A stretch of DNA of 64,000 bases from Martinezella rhizogenes (GTDB lineage Bacteria > Pseudomonadota > Alphaproteobacteria > Rhizobiales > Rhizobiaceae): contig NZ_JAPYZZ010000022.1 in the NCBI RefSeq assembly GCF_027460065.1, positions 1 to 64,000 on the forward strand. Reading direction: 5' to 3'. How positions within the stretch are numbered: the first letter of the stretch is position 1; every line of letters starts with the position of its first letter. Of this stretch, positions 27,308 to 36,092 are shown in pieces. The notes beneath the pieces were generated by a model. That model searched no databases, was not told where the DNA came from, and saw nothing but the letters and a program-made list of their open reading frames with translations. A program made the position numbers and the translations under genes.

Positions 27308-29209
27308 TCAGGCGTCTCCGTCATACCAGAAGGCATCCGGCATATAGACGCCGAGATAGGATGTGGGCTCATAACCGAAAAGCGCCTTGTCCGGCACGTT
27401 TCGCATGCGTTTGACGTGGACGACGGGTTGCAGCGCGCCGTTGACGATGCCGATCGAAAACACCTGCTGCGTATAAATCCCGAGCATTTCCAGCCAGATC
27501 GCCTCGCGTTCTTCCTCGGTGACGCTTCTGCGCCATTTTTTGAGGAGATCGAGAAGATGCGCCGCCTCCGGCAGGTCGGGCTCCTTGCCCTCACGGCCGC
27601 CGGACAGATAATGAATGCCCCATACCGGCCATTGCAACTGATCGTCACCGGTGGGGGCTAGGCCGGAAGGCAGCATGTCAGCTGTAGGCACGCCATTGTC
27701 CATGCCCATCCACACCGACATCAGCACCTCGCCGCCCATGGCGCGCTTGCGGAAGACGTCGCGCTGGGTGGGGCGCACCGAAACCGCAATGCCGATATGC
27801 CGCCAGTGATCCGTTACCAATTCCATGACATCGGTTTCGAGCGTGCTTTCGCCTGTCGTCTCGACGATGATATAGGCGGGTCGACCATCTGGCAGGAGCC
27901 GAAGGCCGGCATTGTCGCGCTTGTCGAAACCCGCTTCATCGAGCAGCCTGTTGGCCGCTGCCCGGTCGAAGGCGCTCCAGGCGTCGGCAAATTCCTGCCG
28001 GTAAAGCGGGCTTTCCGGCAGGACGGTGTCGGCGCTTTCTTTTGCCAGCCCGTAGAAGCAGACCATGTTGATTTCATGCCGGTTGATCGCGAGAGACAGG
28101 GCACGTCGCATGCGCACGTCCTGGAAAGCGCTACGCCAGACCGGGTCGGCGCAATTAAGATTGGGCAACAGCGCGATGCGCGAGCCCTGGGAGCGCTTGT
28201 AGAGATTGACCTTCAGGGGAAAACGCTTTTCGGCATCCTTCAGGAAGGTGTAGTCGGCGAAATCGAGGCCGAAATATTGCAGGTCGCTATCGCCCGATGC
28301 CGTCTTGGCCGAGATGATATCGGAGGAGGTGACGTTGAGCAGGAACCTGTCCAGATAAGGCAGCTGCAGGCCATTCTCATCGACGCGGTGATAATAGGGG
28401 TTGCGCTCGAACACGAACTGCTCGGCCGGCGGCGAGGTTGTGTTTCGCCATGCGTCGAGCGTCGGCAAAGCGGGGTTCTCCGGCCGGACCTGCCGTGACA
28501 TCTTGATATGCAGCCCGCTCCAGTCATCCGCCTTGTTCTTCTTGATGAGCTTGGCGAGATTTTCTGCGGTCTGATATTTGACGTGGAACTGCTTCATGTA
28601 AGCGGCGGGAAGGAACAACCGCGCAGGCGAGGCCGCCGCGAGCTTTGCCAGGAAATCCGGGTTCGGGCCTTCCCAGGTGTAACGCACCGTCAGCCGGTCG
28701 ATGACTTCGATCAGCGGCGGATTATTGTTGACCAGAAGTTCGATCGGCGGACCGCCCTTGTGAATTTCCTTATTGAGGGCGACATCCTCCCAGAAATAGC
28801 GAAAATCCTCGGAGGTGAAGTCGCTGCCGTCGGACCATTTGTGGCCTTCGCGCAGCTTGAAGGTGAAGATGCGCTCTTCCTGAACCTCGTAGCTTTCGAG
28901 AATGTCCGGATGAAGCTCGAATTTTTCGTCATAACCGACAAGGCGGGCATAGTTGCTGATCGGCATGAGCCGGATGTCACGCTGGCCGCCAATGAGCATG
29001 CGCACCGAGCCGCCATGTTTTCCCGGTTCGCGGCCAAGCGCTTTCATGTCGATGACGCGCGGGTTTTTCGGCAGGCGCTCGGCCACGTCGGGCAATTCGC
29101 CCTTTTCGCGTTTTTCCTTAAAATAGGCCGGGTCGATATAGGCGGCGCGGGCATAGGTCGGCAGGAAGACGGAGGCCAGCAAGGCGAGCGTGGTGCGGCG
29201 CGTGATCAA
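27308..29209 (-). CDS. Periplasmic binding protein, family 5 (peptide/oligosaccharide)
   Basis: A 633-residue family 5 solute-binding protein, somewhat longer than most DppA/OppA proteins. The N-terminus MITRRTTLALLASVFLPTYA with a twin arginine looks like a signal peptide (possibly Tat), cleaved after ARA near residue 22. Domain hallmarks are EERIFTFKLREGHKWSDG near 112-129 (the family signature region), VRMRRALSLAINRHEI near 366-381 and a C-terminal closing domain. Some members of this family bind cello- or other oligosaccharides. The operon with three glycosyltransferases makes a glycan ligand as plausible as a peptide. It overlaps the ATPase gene by four bases. Confidence 0.85.
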   Translation of the reverse strand: MITRRTTLALLASVFLPTYARAAYIDPAYFKEKREKGELPDVAERLPKNPRVIDMKALGREPGKHGGSVRMLIGGQRDIRLMPISNYARLVGYDEKFELHPDILESYEVQEERIFTFKLREGHKWSDGSDFTSEDFRYFWEDVALNKEIHKGGPPIELLVNNNPPLIEVIDRLTVRYTWEGPNPDFLAKLAAASPARLFLPAAYMKQFHVKYQTAENLAKLIKKNKADDWSGLHIKMSRQVRPENPALPTLDAWRNTTSPPAEQFVFERNPYYHRVDENGLQLPYLDRFLLNVTSSDIISAKTASGDSDLQYFGLDFADYTFLKDAEKRFPLKVNLYKRSQGSRIALLPNLNCADPVWRSAFQDVRMRRALSLAINRHEINMVCFYGLAKESADTVLPESPLYRQEFADAWSAFDRAAANRLLDEAGFDKRDNAGLRLLPDGRPAYIIVETTGESTLETDVMELVTDHWRHIGIAVSVRPTQRDVFRKRAMGGEVLMSVWMGMDNGVPTADMLPSGLAPTGDDQLQWPVWGIHYLSGGREGKEPDLPEAAHLLDLLKKWRRSVTEEEREAIWLEMLGIYTQQVFSIGIVNGALQPVVHVKRMRNVPDKALFGYEPTSYLGVYMPDAFWYDGDA

Positions 29210-31098
29210 GGGCGAAGCTCCCGGATATCGGCATTGCCGTTGGCAAGGACGAAATGGCCTTCGCCGAGATCGGCTGATATCATGTCGCCATCACCCTCGT
29301 CCCGGAACTGCTTGCCCCAGTCGAATTTGCCCGTCGCGCTGATCTTGCCGATGGTGCGGAAATCAAGCGGACGATCGAGATCGGGGAAAGGCACGGCGGC
29401 CAGCAGGGATTTGGTATACGGATGAACCGGAGAGCGCATCAGGATTTCCCGCGGGGCCAGTTCCACGATACGGCCCTCGCACATCACCGCCACGCGGTCG
29501 GCCATATAGTCCACCACCGCGAGATTATGCGAGATGAAGAGATAGGTGAGCCCGAGGTCCTGCTGCAAATCCTTCAGCAGATTGAGGATCTGCGCCTGCA
29601 CCGAGACATCGAGGGCGGAGACGGGTTCATCGCAGATCAGCAATTCAGGGCCGAGCGCCAGGGCGCGGGCAATGCCGATACGCTGCCTCTGGCCGCCGGA
29701 GAAACTATGGGGATAGCGGTTCAGCGCGCTTTCTCCAAGGCCGATGGCCCTGACGAGATTGCGTACTTTTTCGATGCGGTATTTTGCATCTCCCCGCCCG
29801 TGGATTTCGAGCGGCTCGCTCAGGATATTGCCGACGGTCATGCGGGGGGACAGCGATGAAATCGGGTCCTGGAAGACCATCTGTATCTTCGACCGCAGCT
29901 CTTTGAGATCACCGTCCTTCGCATTGAGGACATCGATATCGCCTTCCGGTCGGTGAAAGGTTATCGAGCCCTCATCCGGCCGGACGGCGCGCATGAGGAT
30001 TTTACTGACAGTGGTCTTGCCGCTGCCGCTTTCGCCGACCAGCCCGAGGCATTCGCCGCGGCGGATTTCAAAACTGACGCTGTTGACCGCCTTCGTGGCG
30101 TTGGCGTCGCTTTTGCGGAACCAGCTGGATTTGCGGGTCGTGAAGGTCTTGCTGATATTGTCGACGGTCAGAAGCGGACCGGGGGTTTTGTTGACCGCGG
30201 CGGTTTTTTTGCCGACGAGGCTTTCGTGGTCCACCTTGATTTCGCGCAGCGCCTTCAGCCTTTCGCCGGGCTTCATGTCGAAATGCGGTACGGCGGCCAT
30301 CAGGCCCTTGAGATAGGGGTGGCCCGGCGCCTTGAAAATGTCATCGACCGTGCCGGCTTCCATGATCTCGCCCTGATAGATCACGGCGACCTCGTCGGCA
30401 ATATTGGCGACCACACCAAGATCGTGGGTGATGAGCAGCATGCTCATATTCAGCCGGCTCTGGAGATCACGCAGCAGCTTGAGGATTTGCGCCTGTATCG
30501 TCACATCCAGCGCCGTCGTCGGCTCATCCGCAATCAAAAGTGCAGGCCGACAGATGAGCGCCATGGCGATCATGGCGCGCTGGCGCATGCCGCCCGACAG
30601 TTCGAAGGGATACATGTTCACGACCTTCTTGGGTTTGGAAAACCCTACGAGATCGAGCGTTTCATGCATTTTTTCCGCGCGCTCGGCCGGTGACAGGATG
30701 CTGTGGATCCTGAGCGCTTCATCGATCTGGTTGCCGATGGTGTGCAGCGGCGAAAAGGAGGTCATGGGCTCCTGGAAAATCAGGCCGATGCGATTGCCGC
30801 GGATCGAGCGGATTTCCCGGCCGTCCTTCGGTAATTGCAGCAGATCGACGGGGCCGGCGGCGGCATTTTCAGGGTCGGTGAAGAGTACGCGGCCGTTTAC
30901 CCGCGCCGTCTTGGGATGGATGCCCATGATGGTTTGGCCGATGACGGACTTTCCCGAGCCGGATTCGCCGACAAGAGCCGTGACTTTTCCCGGAAGAATA
31001 CGAAGACTTGCGCCCCTGACGGCATCAATGGTGCCGTCCATGAGAGAAAAAGAGACCCGCAGATTTTCAATACGGAGCAAATCTGCGCCAGCGCTCAT
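29206..31098 (-). CDS. Fused double ATPase of an oligopeptide-type ABC transporter
   Basis: A 630-residue cytosolic protein with two complete ABC domains, corresponding to DppD and DppF joined (YejF-like). Domain 1 has Walker A GESGSGKSVIG near residues 43-53, signature LSGGMRQRAMIAMAL near 166-180 and Walker B LLIADEPTTALD near 185-196. Domain 2 has GESGSGKTTVSK near 353-364, FSGGQRQRIGIARAL near 465-479 and LLICDEPVSALD near 484-495. The linker contains the C-terminal cap of oligopeptide ATPases (GHPYLKGLM). It is the first gene of a seven-gene minus-strand run that continues into glycosyltransferases, and is divergent from the GT32 gene. Confidence 0.9.
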   Translation of the reverse strand: MSAGADLLRIENLRVSFSLMDGTIDAVRGASLRILPGKVTALVGESGSGKSVIGQTIMGIHPKTARVNGRVLFTDPENAAAGPVDLLQLPKDGREIRSIRGNRIGLIFQEPMTSFSPLHTIGNQIDEALRIHSILSPAERAEKMHETLDLVGFSKPKKVVNMYPFELSGGMRQRAMIAMALICRPALLIADEPTTALDVTIQAQILKLLRDLQSRLNMSMLLITHDLGVVANIADEVAVIYQGEIMEAGTVDDIFKAPGHPYLKGLMAAVPHFDMKPGERLKALREIKVDHESLVGKKTAAVNKTPGPLLTVDNISKTFTTRKSSWFRKSDANATKAVNSVSFEIRRGECLGLVGESGSGKTTVSKILMRAVRPDEGSITFHRPEGDIDVLNAKDGDLKELRSKIQMVFQDPISSLSPRMTVGNILSEPLEIHGRGDAKYRIEKVRNLVRAIGLGESALNRYPHSFSGGQRQRIGIARALALGPELLICDEPVSALDVSVQAQILNLLKDLQQDLGLTYLFISHNLAVVDYMADRVAVMCEGRIVELAPREILMRSPVHPYTKSLLAAVPFPDLDRPLDFRTIGKISATGKFDWGKQFRDEGDGDMISADLGEGHFVLANGNADIRELRP

Positions 31099-31308
31099 GC
31101 CAAAAGGTTCCTTGCCGTCTCTTTATCGTTGCCTTGTGACAATTGTTCAGGAGGGCTTAAATTCACGTTATCGCAGGGTTTGTTGTCTGTCTATGCCTCT
31201 GAAACATCGAATTGTTTAGCAAATTCAAAGCCGGCTTCCGAAATGTGGCGGCTTGCCTGACCGTGCATGTTTGGTGCTATGTTAACGGGCGCTTTGGAAC
31301 GAGGATCC

Positions 31309-32271
31309 ATGTCCGACAAGAAATATTACGACGCTCAGCTCGATAAGGCCCGGCAGTTGCAAAATGAAGGGCAATATGCGGAAGCAGACGCGCTTCTCTT
31401 ATCGCTGGTTGCAGCAAAGGACGCGCATCTGATGGGCGAGCGAACCGTGCTCGGCCTGCCGCGCCGGTTGCATGCCGCGCGGCTGCGTCTCGCCAAGGCC
31501 GAAGGCGATCTGGTTGCCCGGATCGGGTATCAATATACGCTGGTTCCGCCGCCGCAGGCGCTGGCAAAATATGCCCGGTTTTCCCCGGAAGAACGGCGCA
31601 TGATCAATCTCAAAAGCCGGGAGGATGTGCCGCGGCTCATTCACCAGATATGGATCGGTGGAAAGGCTCCGCCGGTATCGGTCAAAGCCTGGGCCGCCCA
31701 TGCCGCTCAGCATGGTTATGACTATCGCCTCTGGCGGGAGGCCGATCTTGAGCGGGAGGGTGTGTTTTCGAACAGCATCTTTAACAGGATGCTCGGCGAG
31801 GGTGATTATCCCGGCGCGGTGGATGTGGCCCGTTACATCCTGCTGGAGCGTTTTGGTGGCATCTATCTCGACTGCGACTGGTATCCGGCGCGTGATGATG
31901 CGAGTTTCGATGCCTTCCTGCCTTTGATGGGGCTGACGGCGTTTGACGAAAAGACGCCGCGCGATACGGGGCAGGGCAGCATGCTGCTTGCCAATTCCTT
32001 CATCGCCGCCCCGTCTGGACATCCGGTCTTCCGCAAGATGCTTGCGGCCTTTCCCGGGATCATCGAGGAAATGCCGCGTGCGCCGGCCTGGTGGTCGACC
32101 GGTCCTTTGATCTTCACCGTCATCGCCCGGGCGGGAAGCATCAGCCTTGCGCCGGCGTCATTCGTCGCTGCGGCCCTTGCCGATCGCGCCCCGCTTGAAG
32201 CGGTGGAAGCGATCAGGCGAGAACTCGCCACACAGGAAAGCGGGATGCTGATCGCCTGGAAGTCATGGTGA
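31309..32271 (+). CDS. Glycosyltransferase, GT32 (Och1-like DXD) family
   Basis: A 320-residue protein. An N-terminal helical part with a TPR-like repeat (ARQLQNEGQYAEADALLLSL) precedes the GT32 catalytic region, which starts at VPRLIHQIWIGG near residue 107 and has ARYILLERFGGIYLDCDWYP near 171-190, in which Asp-x-Asp binds the metal and nucleotide sugar. GT32 enzymes transfer mannose, galactose or GlcNAc-like sugars; the exact donor is not visible. The ATG at 31309 follows a GAGGA site, while the ATG at 31267 would add 14 unlikely residues. Its 3' end overlaps the convergent deacetylase gene by nine bases. Confidence 0.8.
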   Translation: MSDKKYYDAQLDKARQLQNEGQYAEADALLLSLVAAKDAHLMGERTVLGLPRRLHAARLRLAKAEGDLVARIGYQYTLVPPPQALAKYARFSPEERRMINLKSREDVPRLIHQIWIGGKAPPVSVKAWAAHAAQHGYDYRLWREADLEREGVFSNSIFNRMLGEGDYPGAVDVARYILLERFGGIYLDCDWYPARDDASFDAFLPLMGLTAFDEKTPRDTGQGSMLLANSFIAAPSGHPVFRKMLAAFPGIIEEMPRAPAWWSTGPLIFTVIARAGSISLAPASFVAAALADRAPLEAVEAIRRELATQESGMLIAWKSW

Positions 32272-33006
32272 TATCCCGTTGACGAGGTCCTTCGAGGAAC
32301 GCCAGCGGGCGGCGGGATGCCCTGTCGTCACCTCGAACAGCCGCTGCAAAAAGCGCCAGACATTGTCGTCATGCACGAGATGATGGGTGAGGAAGCCGGT
32401 CGTGCCGCCCTCTTCGGCGGTGTGCAGGATGCGGGCGGCGGTCTCGGAAAACAGGATATCGTCGTCACGGCCGCCGCGGGTGCCGTGCCAGTCTATGACG
32501 TCGACATGGGTGTTGAGGCAGGGCGGTACGGTGTTTTTCTCAGGGCCGAAGACGGATAAAGCGCGATATCCGATATCCGCCAAACTCTTCACGATACCGG
32601 CGTCGATACGGTTCCACGGCGGCACCAGCATCGGCACCAGACGTCCGCCATGCAGGTCGTGGAGCTTGTCCAGCCCGGATTGCAATTCATCAAGTACGAT
32701 GGCCGGGTCGCGATGCGACCCGAGTTCCTGTTTCTTTTCTTTGGCCGAGGCGTAATTCACATGGGACCAGCCATGGACGGCGACCTCAGCGATGTCTGAG
32801 GCATCCAGATGTGTTGCAAGCTTATCCGTCGTCATCTCTGGAATGACCGCGAGCGTAACCGGGACGGAAAAGCTGCTGCAAAGATCAAGCAGCATGTCGA
32901 GTGCCGGTGTTGGTTCCACCGCATCGTCGTCCCGCAGCCAGAGATCGGCCTTTATGCCACGCCGGCTGCATTCATCCAGTGCCGCGGTGAGTTTTTCCAG
33001 ACTCAT
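32263..33006 (-). CDS. Polysaccharide deacetylase-like protein (CE4-like fold)
   Basis: A 247-residue protein of the polysaccharide deacetylase superfamily. It has LWLRDDDAVEPT near residues 22-33, where the aspartates match the first NodB motif, VHGWSHVNYAS near 77-87 with two metal-type histidines, VPPWNRID near 137-144, and a late HHLVHDD segment near 212. Likely role: N-deacetylation or trimming of an envelope glycan. It lacks a signal peptide, so it would act in the cytosol on a lipid-linked or soluble precursor. Its start overlaps the stop of the upstream GT4 gene (ATGA), which ties the two together. Confidence 0.8.
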   Translation of the reverse strand: MSLEKLTAALDECSRRGIKADLWLRDDDAVEPTPALDMLLDLCSSFSVPVTLAVIPEMTTDKLATHLDASDIAEVAVHGWSHVNYASAKEKKQELGSHRDPAIVLDELQSGLDKLHDLHGGRLVPMLVPPWNRIDAGIVKSLADIGYRALSVFGPEKNTVPPCLNTHVDVIDWHGTRGGRDDDILFSETAARILHTAEEGGTTGFLTHHLVHDDNVWRFLQRLFEVTTGHPAARWRSSKDLVNGISP

Positions 33007-34100
33007 GATGTCAGTGCCTTTGCCTGCAAAAGTATATGGTTCAGCGTCGTTGCGGCGTTTTCCAGAGATCGTTCATCGATGACGAACCGGCGGGCCGCTT
33101 TTGCCAGTTCCTCACGCTGCCTGTCATCGCCGAGCAGGGTCTTGATTGCCTCGGCATAAGCGGCTGTATCATGTTCCGGTGTCAGTAATCCTGTCGTGCC
33201 GGATTTTACCACTTCGGGAACGCCGGCGACTTTTTCGGCCACGACGGGCAGGCCGGCAGCCTGTGCTTCAAGATAAGCGAGACCATAGGCCTCGCCATGG
33301 CCCGGCCAAACATAGAGGGCAGCTTTTGAAAGAAGTGCCGCGATCTCTGTCGGTTTTTTTTCCCCGTGCCAGACAAGGCGGTGATCGGGAAAATCGCTGA
33401 ACATCGCCTCCACGGCTGCGCGTTCCGGGCCGTCGCCGACGATGTCGAGCGTCCAGTCGACGCTCTCAGGCAATAAAGCGAGAGCTTCAGACAGGGTACG
33501 ATAGCTCTCGAGCTTGTCGCCCGCCCGCATCATGGCGACGGTGATCAATCTTGCGGGCTCCGGCCGGGGTGTGTTGCGGAGAAATGCCCCGGCGTCGATG
33601 AAGGGCGGCAACATCGCCCATTGCAAGTTGGGGGAAGCGTGCACAAGCCCTTCACGATCCCGCGCGGTGAAACAGATATTGACCGCGGCCCCGTTCAATG
33701 CCGCGAGCAACCCGTCCTGAACCGCCTGCCAGCCCATGCCGTTGCGTTTCGGCGAATAGGATGCCTCTGCGGTGACATAGGGGAGGCCGAAACGTTGCAC
33801 GAGTTCTGGGCCGAGCAAGTCGGGGGCCTTGTAATAGGGGTGATAACAAAACCAGAGGTCCGGCACACCCTCCTGTCGCCAGCGTTCTGCGATCGTTTCG
33901 ATTTCGCGCGCCGCCTCGTCAGTGAGTGCTGTCTGCGCCGGATCGTCCGGTTGTTTCAGAAAACTGCGCAGTTCGGAGGCGACGAAAACCTCATGGCCAG
34001 CCATCGTCATCGCTTTCATCAAAAGTCGGGCCATCAGCCGGTCGCCGGAGGGAACGGGATGGTTGGGTGATTTGAGCGGCGAATAAAAGGCGATCTTCAT
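33003..34100 (-). CDS. Glycosyltransferase, GT4 family
   Basis: A 365-residue GT-B enzyme. The N-terminus MKIAFYSPLKSPNHPVPSGD carries the acceptor loop, the donor domain begins near residue 180 (LITVAMMRAGDKLESYRTL), and the glutamate motif is HGEAYGLAYLEAQAAGLPVV near 270-289, with downstream TTGLLTPEHD. It is translationally coupled to the deacetylase gene. Divergent from the UDP-sugar dehydrogenase gene across 127 bases. Together these genes suggest synthesis of a glycan containing uronic acid and de-N-acetylated residues; the sugar specificity cannot be read from the sequence. Confidence 0.85.
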   Translation of the reverse strand: MKIAFYSPLKSPNHPVPSGDRLMARLLMKAMTMAGHEVFVASELRSFLKQPDDPAQTALTDEAAREIETIAERWRQEGVPDLWFCYHPYYKAPDLLGPELVQRFGLPYVTAEASYSPKRNGMGWQAVQDGLLAALNGAAVNICFTARDREGLVHASPNLQWAMLPPFIDAGAFLRNTPRPEPARLITVAMMRAGDKLESYRTLSEALALLPESVDWTLDIVGDGPERAAVEAMFSDFPDHRLVWHGEKKPTEIAALLSKAALYVWPGHGEAYGLAYLEAQAAGLPVVAEKVAGVPEVVKSGTTGLLTPEHDTAAYAEAIKTLLGDDRQREELAKAARRFVIDERSLENAATTLNHILLQAKALTS

Positions 34101-34227
34101 GCGGATGGTTGTGCGTCGCCGGCGGCTGGGGCGTCAACCGGAATTTGAAAGGGCCGAGCCTTGACAGGTCGGTCATTCTTGCCCAACTGAAAGGCATCTT
34201 TTGCACATGCGCGGAGCGTGACACGCT

Positions 34228-35568
34228 TTGACTTCTCCAGACATTTCCCAGACCCTGCTTTCCAGCATCGAAAACAAAAGCGCCAAAGCGGGGGTGATCG
34301 GCCTCGGCTATGTCGGCCTGCCGCTTGCCATGACGGTGGCCAAGGCCGGTTTCAAGGTCGTCGGTTTCGACATCGACCCCGGTAAGATCACCGCGATCGA
34401 AGCGGGCCGCAGCTATATCGAGGCGGTTTCCGATGAGGTGCTGGCAGGTGTGCGGTCGGATGACGGTTTCGTTGCCAGCAGCGATTTCTACAGGTTGGCC
34501 GAATGCGATGTGATCGCCATCTGTGTGCCGACGCCGCTGACGAAATATCGCGAGCCGGACCTTTCCTATGTTGAAAAAACCTGCCGGGAAATTGCCGCCC
34601 ATCTGCGCAAAGGGCAACTCGTGGTGCTGGAATCAACCACCTATCCCGGTACGACCGACGGGGTGGTGAAGAGCATTCTGGAGAGTACCGGCCTCGTCTC
34701 CGGCGTCGATTTCTTCATCGGCTTTTCGCCCGAGCGGGAGGATCCCGGCAATCGCGATTTCGAAACTTCGACCATTCCGAAGGTCGTCGCCGGTGACGGT
34801 GAGGCCGCCGGAAAGCTGATGGCCGCGTTCTACGGCTCCGTGGTGAAGAAGATCGTTCCGGTTTCGACCAATGCCACGGCCGAGGCGGTGAAAATCACCG
34901 AAAACGTCTTCCGTGCCGTCAATATCGCGCTCGTCAACGAACTCAAGGTCGTCTACGAGGCAATGGGCATCGACATATGGGAAGTGATCGACGCGGCGAA
35001 AACCAAGCCGTTTGGTTTTATGCCGTTTTATCCCGGTCCGGGTCTCGGCGGTCACTGCATACCGATCGACCCGTTCTACCTCACCTGGAAATCGCGTGAA
35101 TATGAATTGCCGACGCGGTTCATCGAGCTAGCAGGCGAAATCAATACCGGCATGCCGCGCCATGTTGTCGGGCGGGTCGCCGAAGCGCTCGATATTCATT
35201 CCGGCAAGGCGCTCAGCCGCTCGAAGGTGCTGGTCGTCGGTCTTGCCTACAAGAAAAACGTTCCCGATATTCGCGAAAGCCCGTCGCTGAAGCTCATGGA
35301 GCTTATTCAGGAGCGCGGTGGCGAAGCCGCTTATTTCGATCCCTATGTGGCGGAAATTCCGAAAACCCGGGAATATAGCCATCTGATGGGCATGAAATCC
35401 GTATCATGGGACAGTGAGACCATCGGCAGCTTCGATGCCGTTCTTGTTGCGACGGATCACGACAATGTCGACTACGCCGCGCTCAGCGACTGGGCGCCGC
35501 TGATCGTCGATACACGAAATGTCTTCGCGCGCCGGGACATCGCAGCAAAACACATCATCAAGGCCTGA
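34228..35568 (+). CDS. UDP-sugar 6-dehydrogenase (WecC/WbpA-like)
   Basis: A 446-residue NAD-dependent enzyme that oxidises C6 of a UDP-sugar to a uronate in two steps. It has the Rossmann motif VIGLGYVGLPLAM near residues 23-35, VCVPTPL near 97 (ICVPTPL in this protein), ESTTYPGTT near 138, and the catalytic cysteine in GPGLGGHCIPIDPFYL near 269-284. The GGHCIP form with SPEREDPGN is typical of UDP-GlcNAc/UDP-ManNAc dehydrogenases (WecC/WbpA) and not of plain UDP-glucose dehydrogenase. The start is a TTG with GCGGAGCG upstream; no in-frame ATG precedes the Rossmann fold. It would supply a uronic or aminouronic acid donor to the neighbouring glycosyltransferases. Confidence 0.9.
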   Translation: MTSPDISQTLLSSIENKSAKAGVIGLGYVGLPLAMTVAKAGFKVVGFDIDPGKITAIEAGRSYIEAVSDEVLAGVRSDDGFVASSDFYRLAECDVIAICVPTPLTKYREPDLSYVEKTCREIAAHLRKGQLVVLESTTYPGTTDGVVKSILESTGLVSGVDFFIGFSPEREDPGNRDFETSTIPKVVAGDGEAAGKLMAAFYGSVVKKIVPVSTNATAEAVKITENVFRAVNIALVNELKVVYEAMGIDIWEVIDAAKTKPFGFMPFYPGPGLGGHCIPIDPFYLTWKSREYELPTRFIELAGEINTGMPRHVVGRVAEALDIHSGKALSRSKVLVVGLAYKKNVPDIRESPSLKLMELIQERGGEAAYFDPYVAEIPKTREYSHLMGMKSVSWDSETIGSFDAVLVATDHDNVDYAALSDWAPLIVDTRNVFARRDIAAKHIIKA

Positions 35569-35572
35569 TAAT

Positions 35573-36055
35573 ATGAGCAGACTGGACAGTTTCATTCGCC
35601 GGTTGACCGCGCAGCGCGATATCCTCAACCATGTCGAGGCCGATCTCGAACTGCCTGATCAGGGCGCGCTCATGGAAATCGGGCTGGGAAACGGGCGCAC
35701 TTTCAATCACCTGCGGGAACTGTTTCCCAACCGCCGAATCATCGCTTTTGACAGGGCCATGGGCGCACATGCCTCTTCCGTTCCGGCGGAAGAGGATCTC
35801 GTGATCGGTGAAATCGCGCAGACCGCTCAGGCCTTCATTGGCACAGATGCGGCGATGGTGCATGCCGATATCGGTACGGGTTATCCGGAAAAGGATGCGG
35901 TTACGCTCACATGGTTGCCCGATCTTGCCGCGGGCATGCTGGCCAAAGGCGGCATCGCCATCAGCGGTCTGCCGCTCGATCATGCCATGCTGAAACCGCT
36001 GCCGGTGCCGGAAAGCGTTCCAACGGATCGCTATTTTCTTTATCGCAAGATTTGA
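35573..36055 (+). CDS. Small class I SAM-dependent methyltransferase-like protein
   Basis: A 160-residue protein with a shortened Rossmann methyltransferase fold. The SAM motif I is LMEIGLGNGRTFNHLRE near residues 33-49, the acidic residue after strand 2 is in RIIAFDRAM near 55-63, and HADIGTGY near 97 may be motif III. It is small for a class I enzyme and has little room for a substrate-recognition domain. It starts four bases after the UDP-sugar dehydrogenase gene, so it is co-transcribed and could methylate a nucleotide sugar or glycan. Confidence 0.7.
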   Translation: MSRLDSFIRRLTAQRDILNHVEADLELPDQGALMEIGLGNGRTFNHLRELFPNRRIIAFDRAMGAHASSVPAEEDLVIGEIAQTAQAFIGTDAAMVHADIGTGYPEKDAVTLTWLPDLAAGMLAKGGIAISGLPLDHAMLKPLPVPESVPTDRYFLYRKI

Positions 36056-36092
36056 CGGTCGACGGCCCGGCGATGGAAGCGCCGTGGCTGTC

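Noticed and set aside
27307-27648. Extended N-terminus of the OppB-type permease
   Set aside because: It lies wholly inside the binding-protein gene. MLRYIIKRILVM at 27306 is the standard OppB start.
36056-36092. Possible terminator between the methyltransferase and cyclase genes
   Set aside because: The 37-base gap has short complementary segments but no stable stem with a U-tract.
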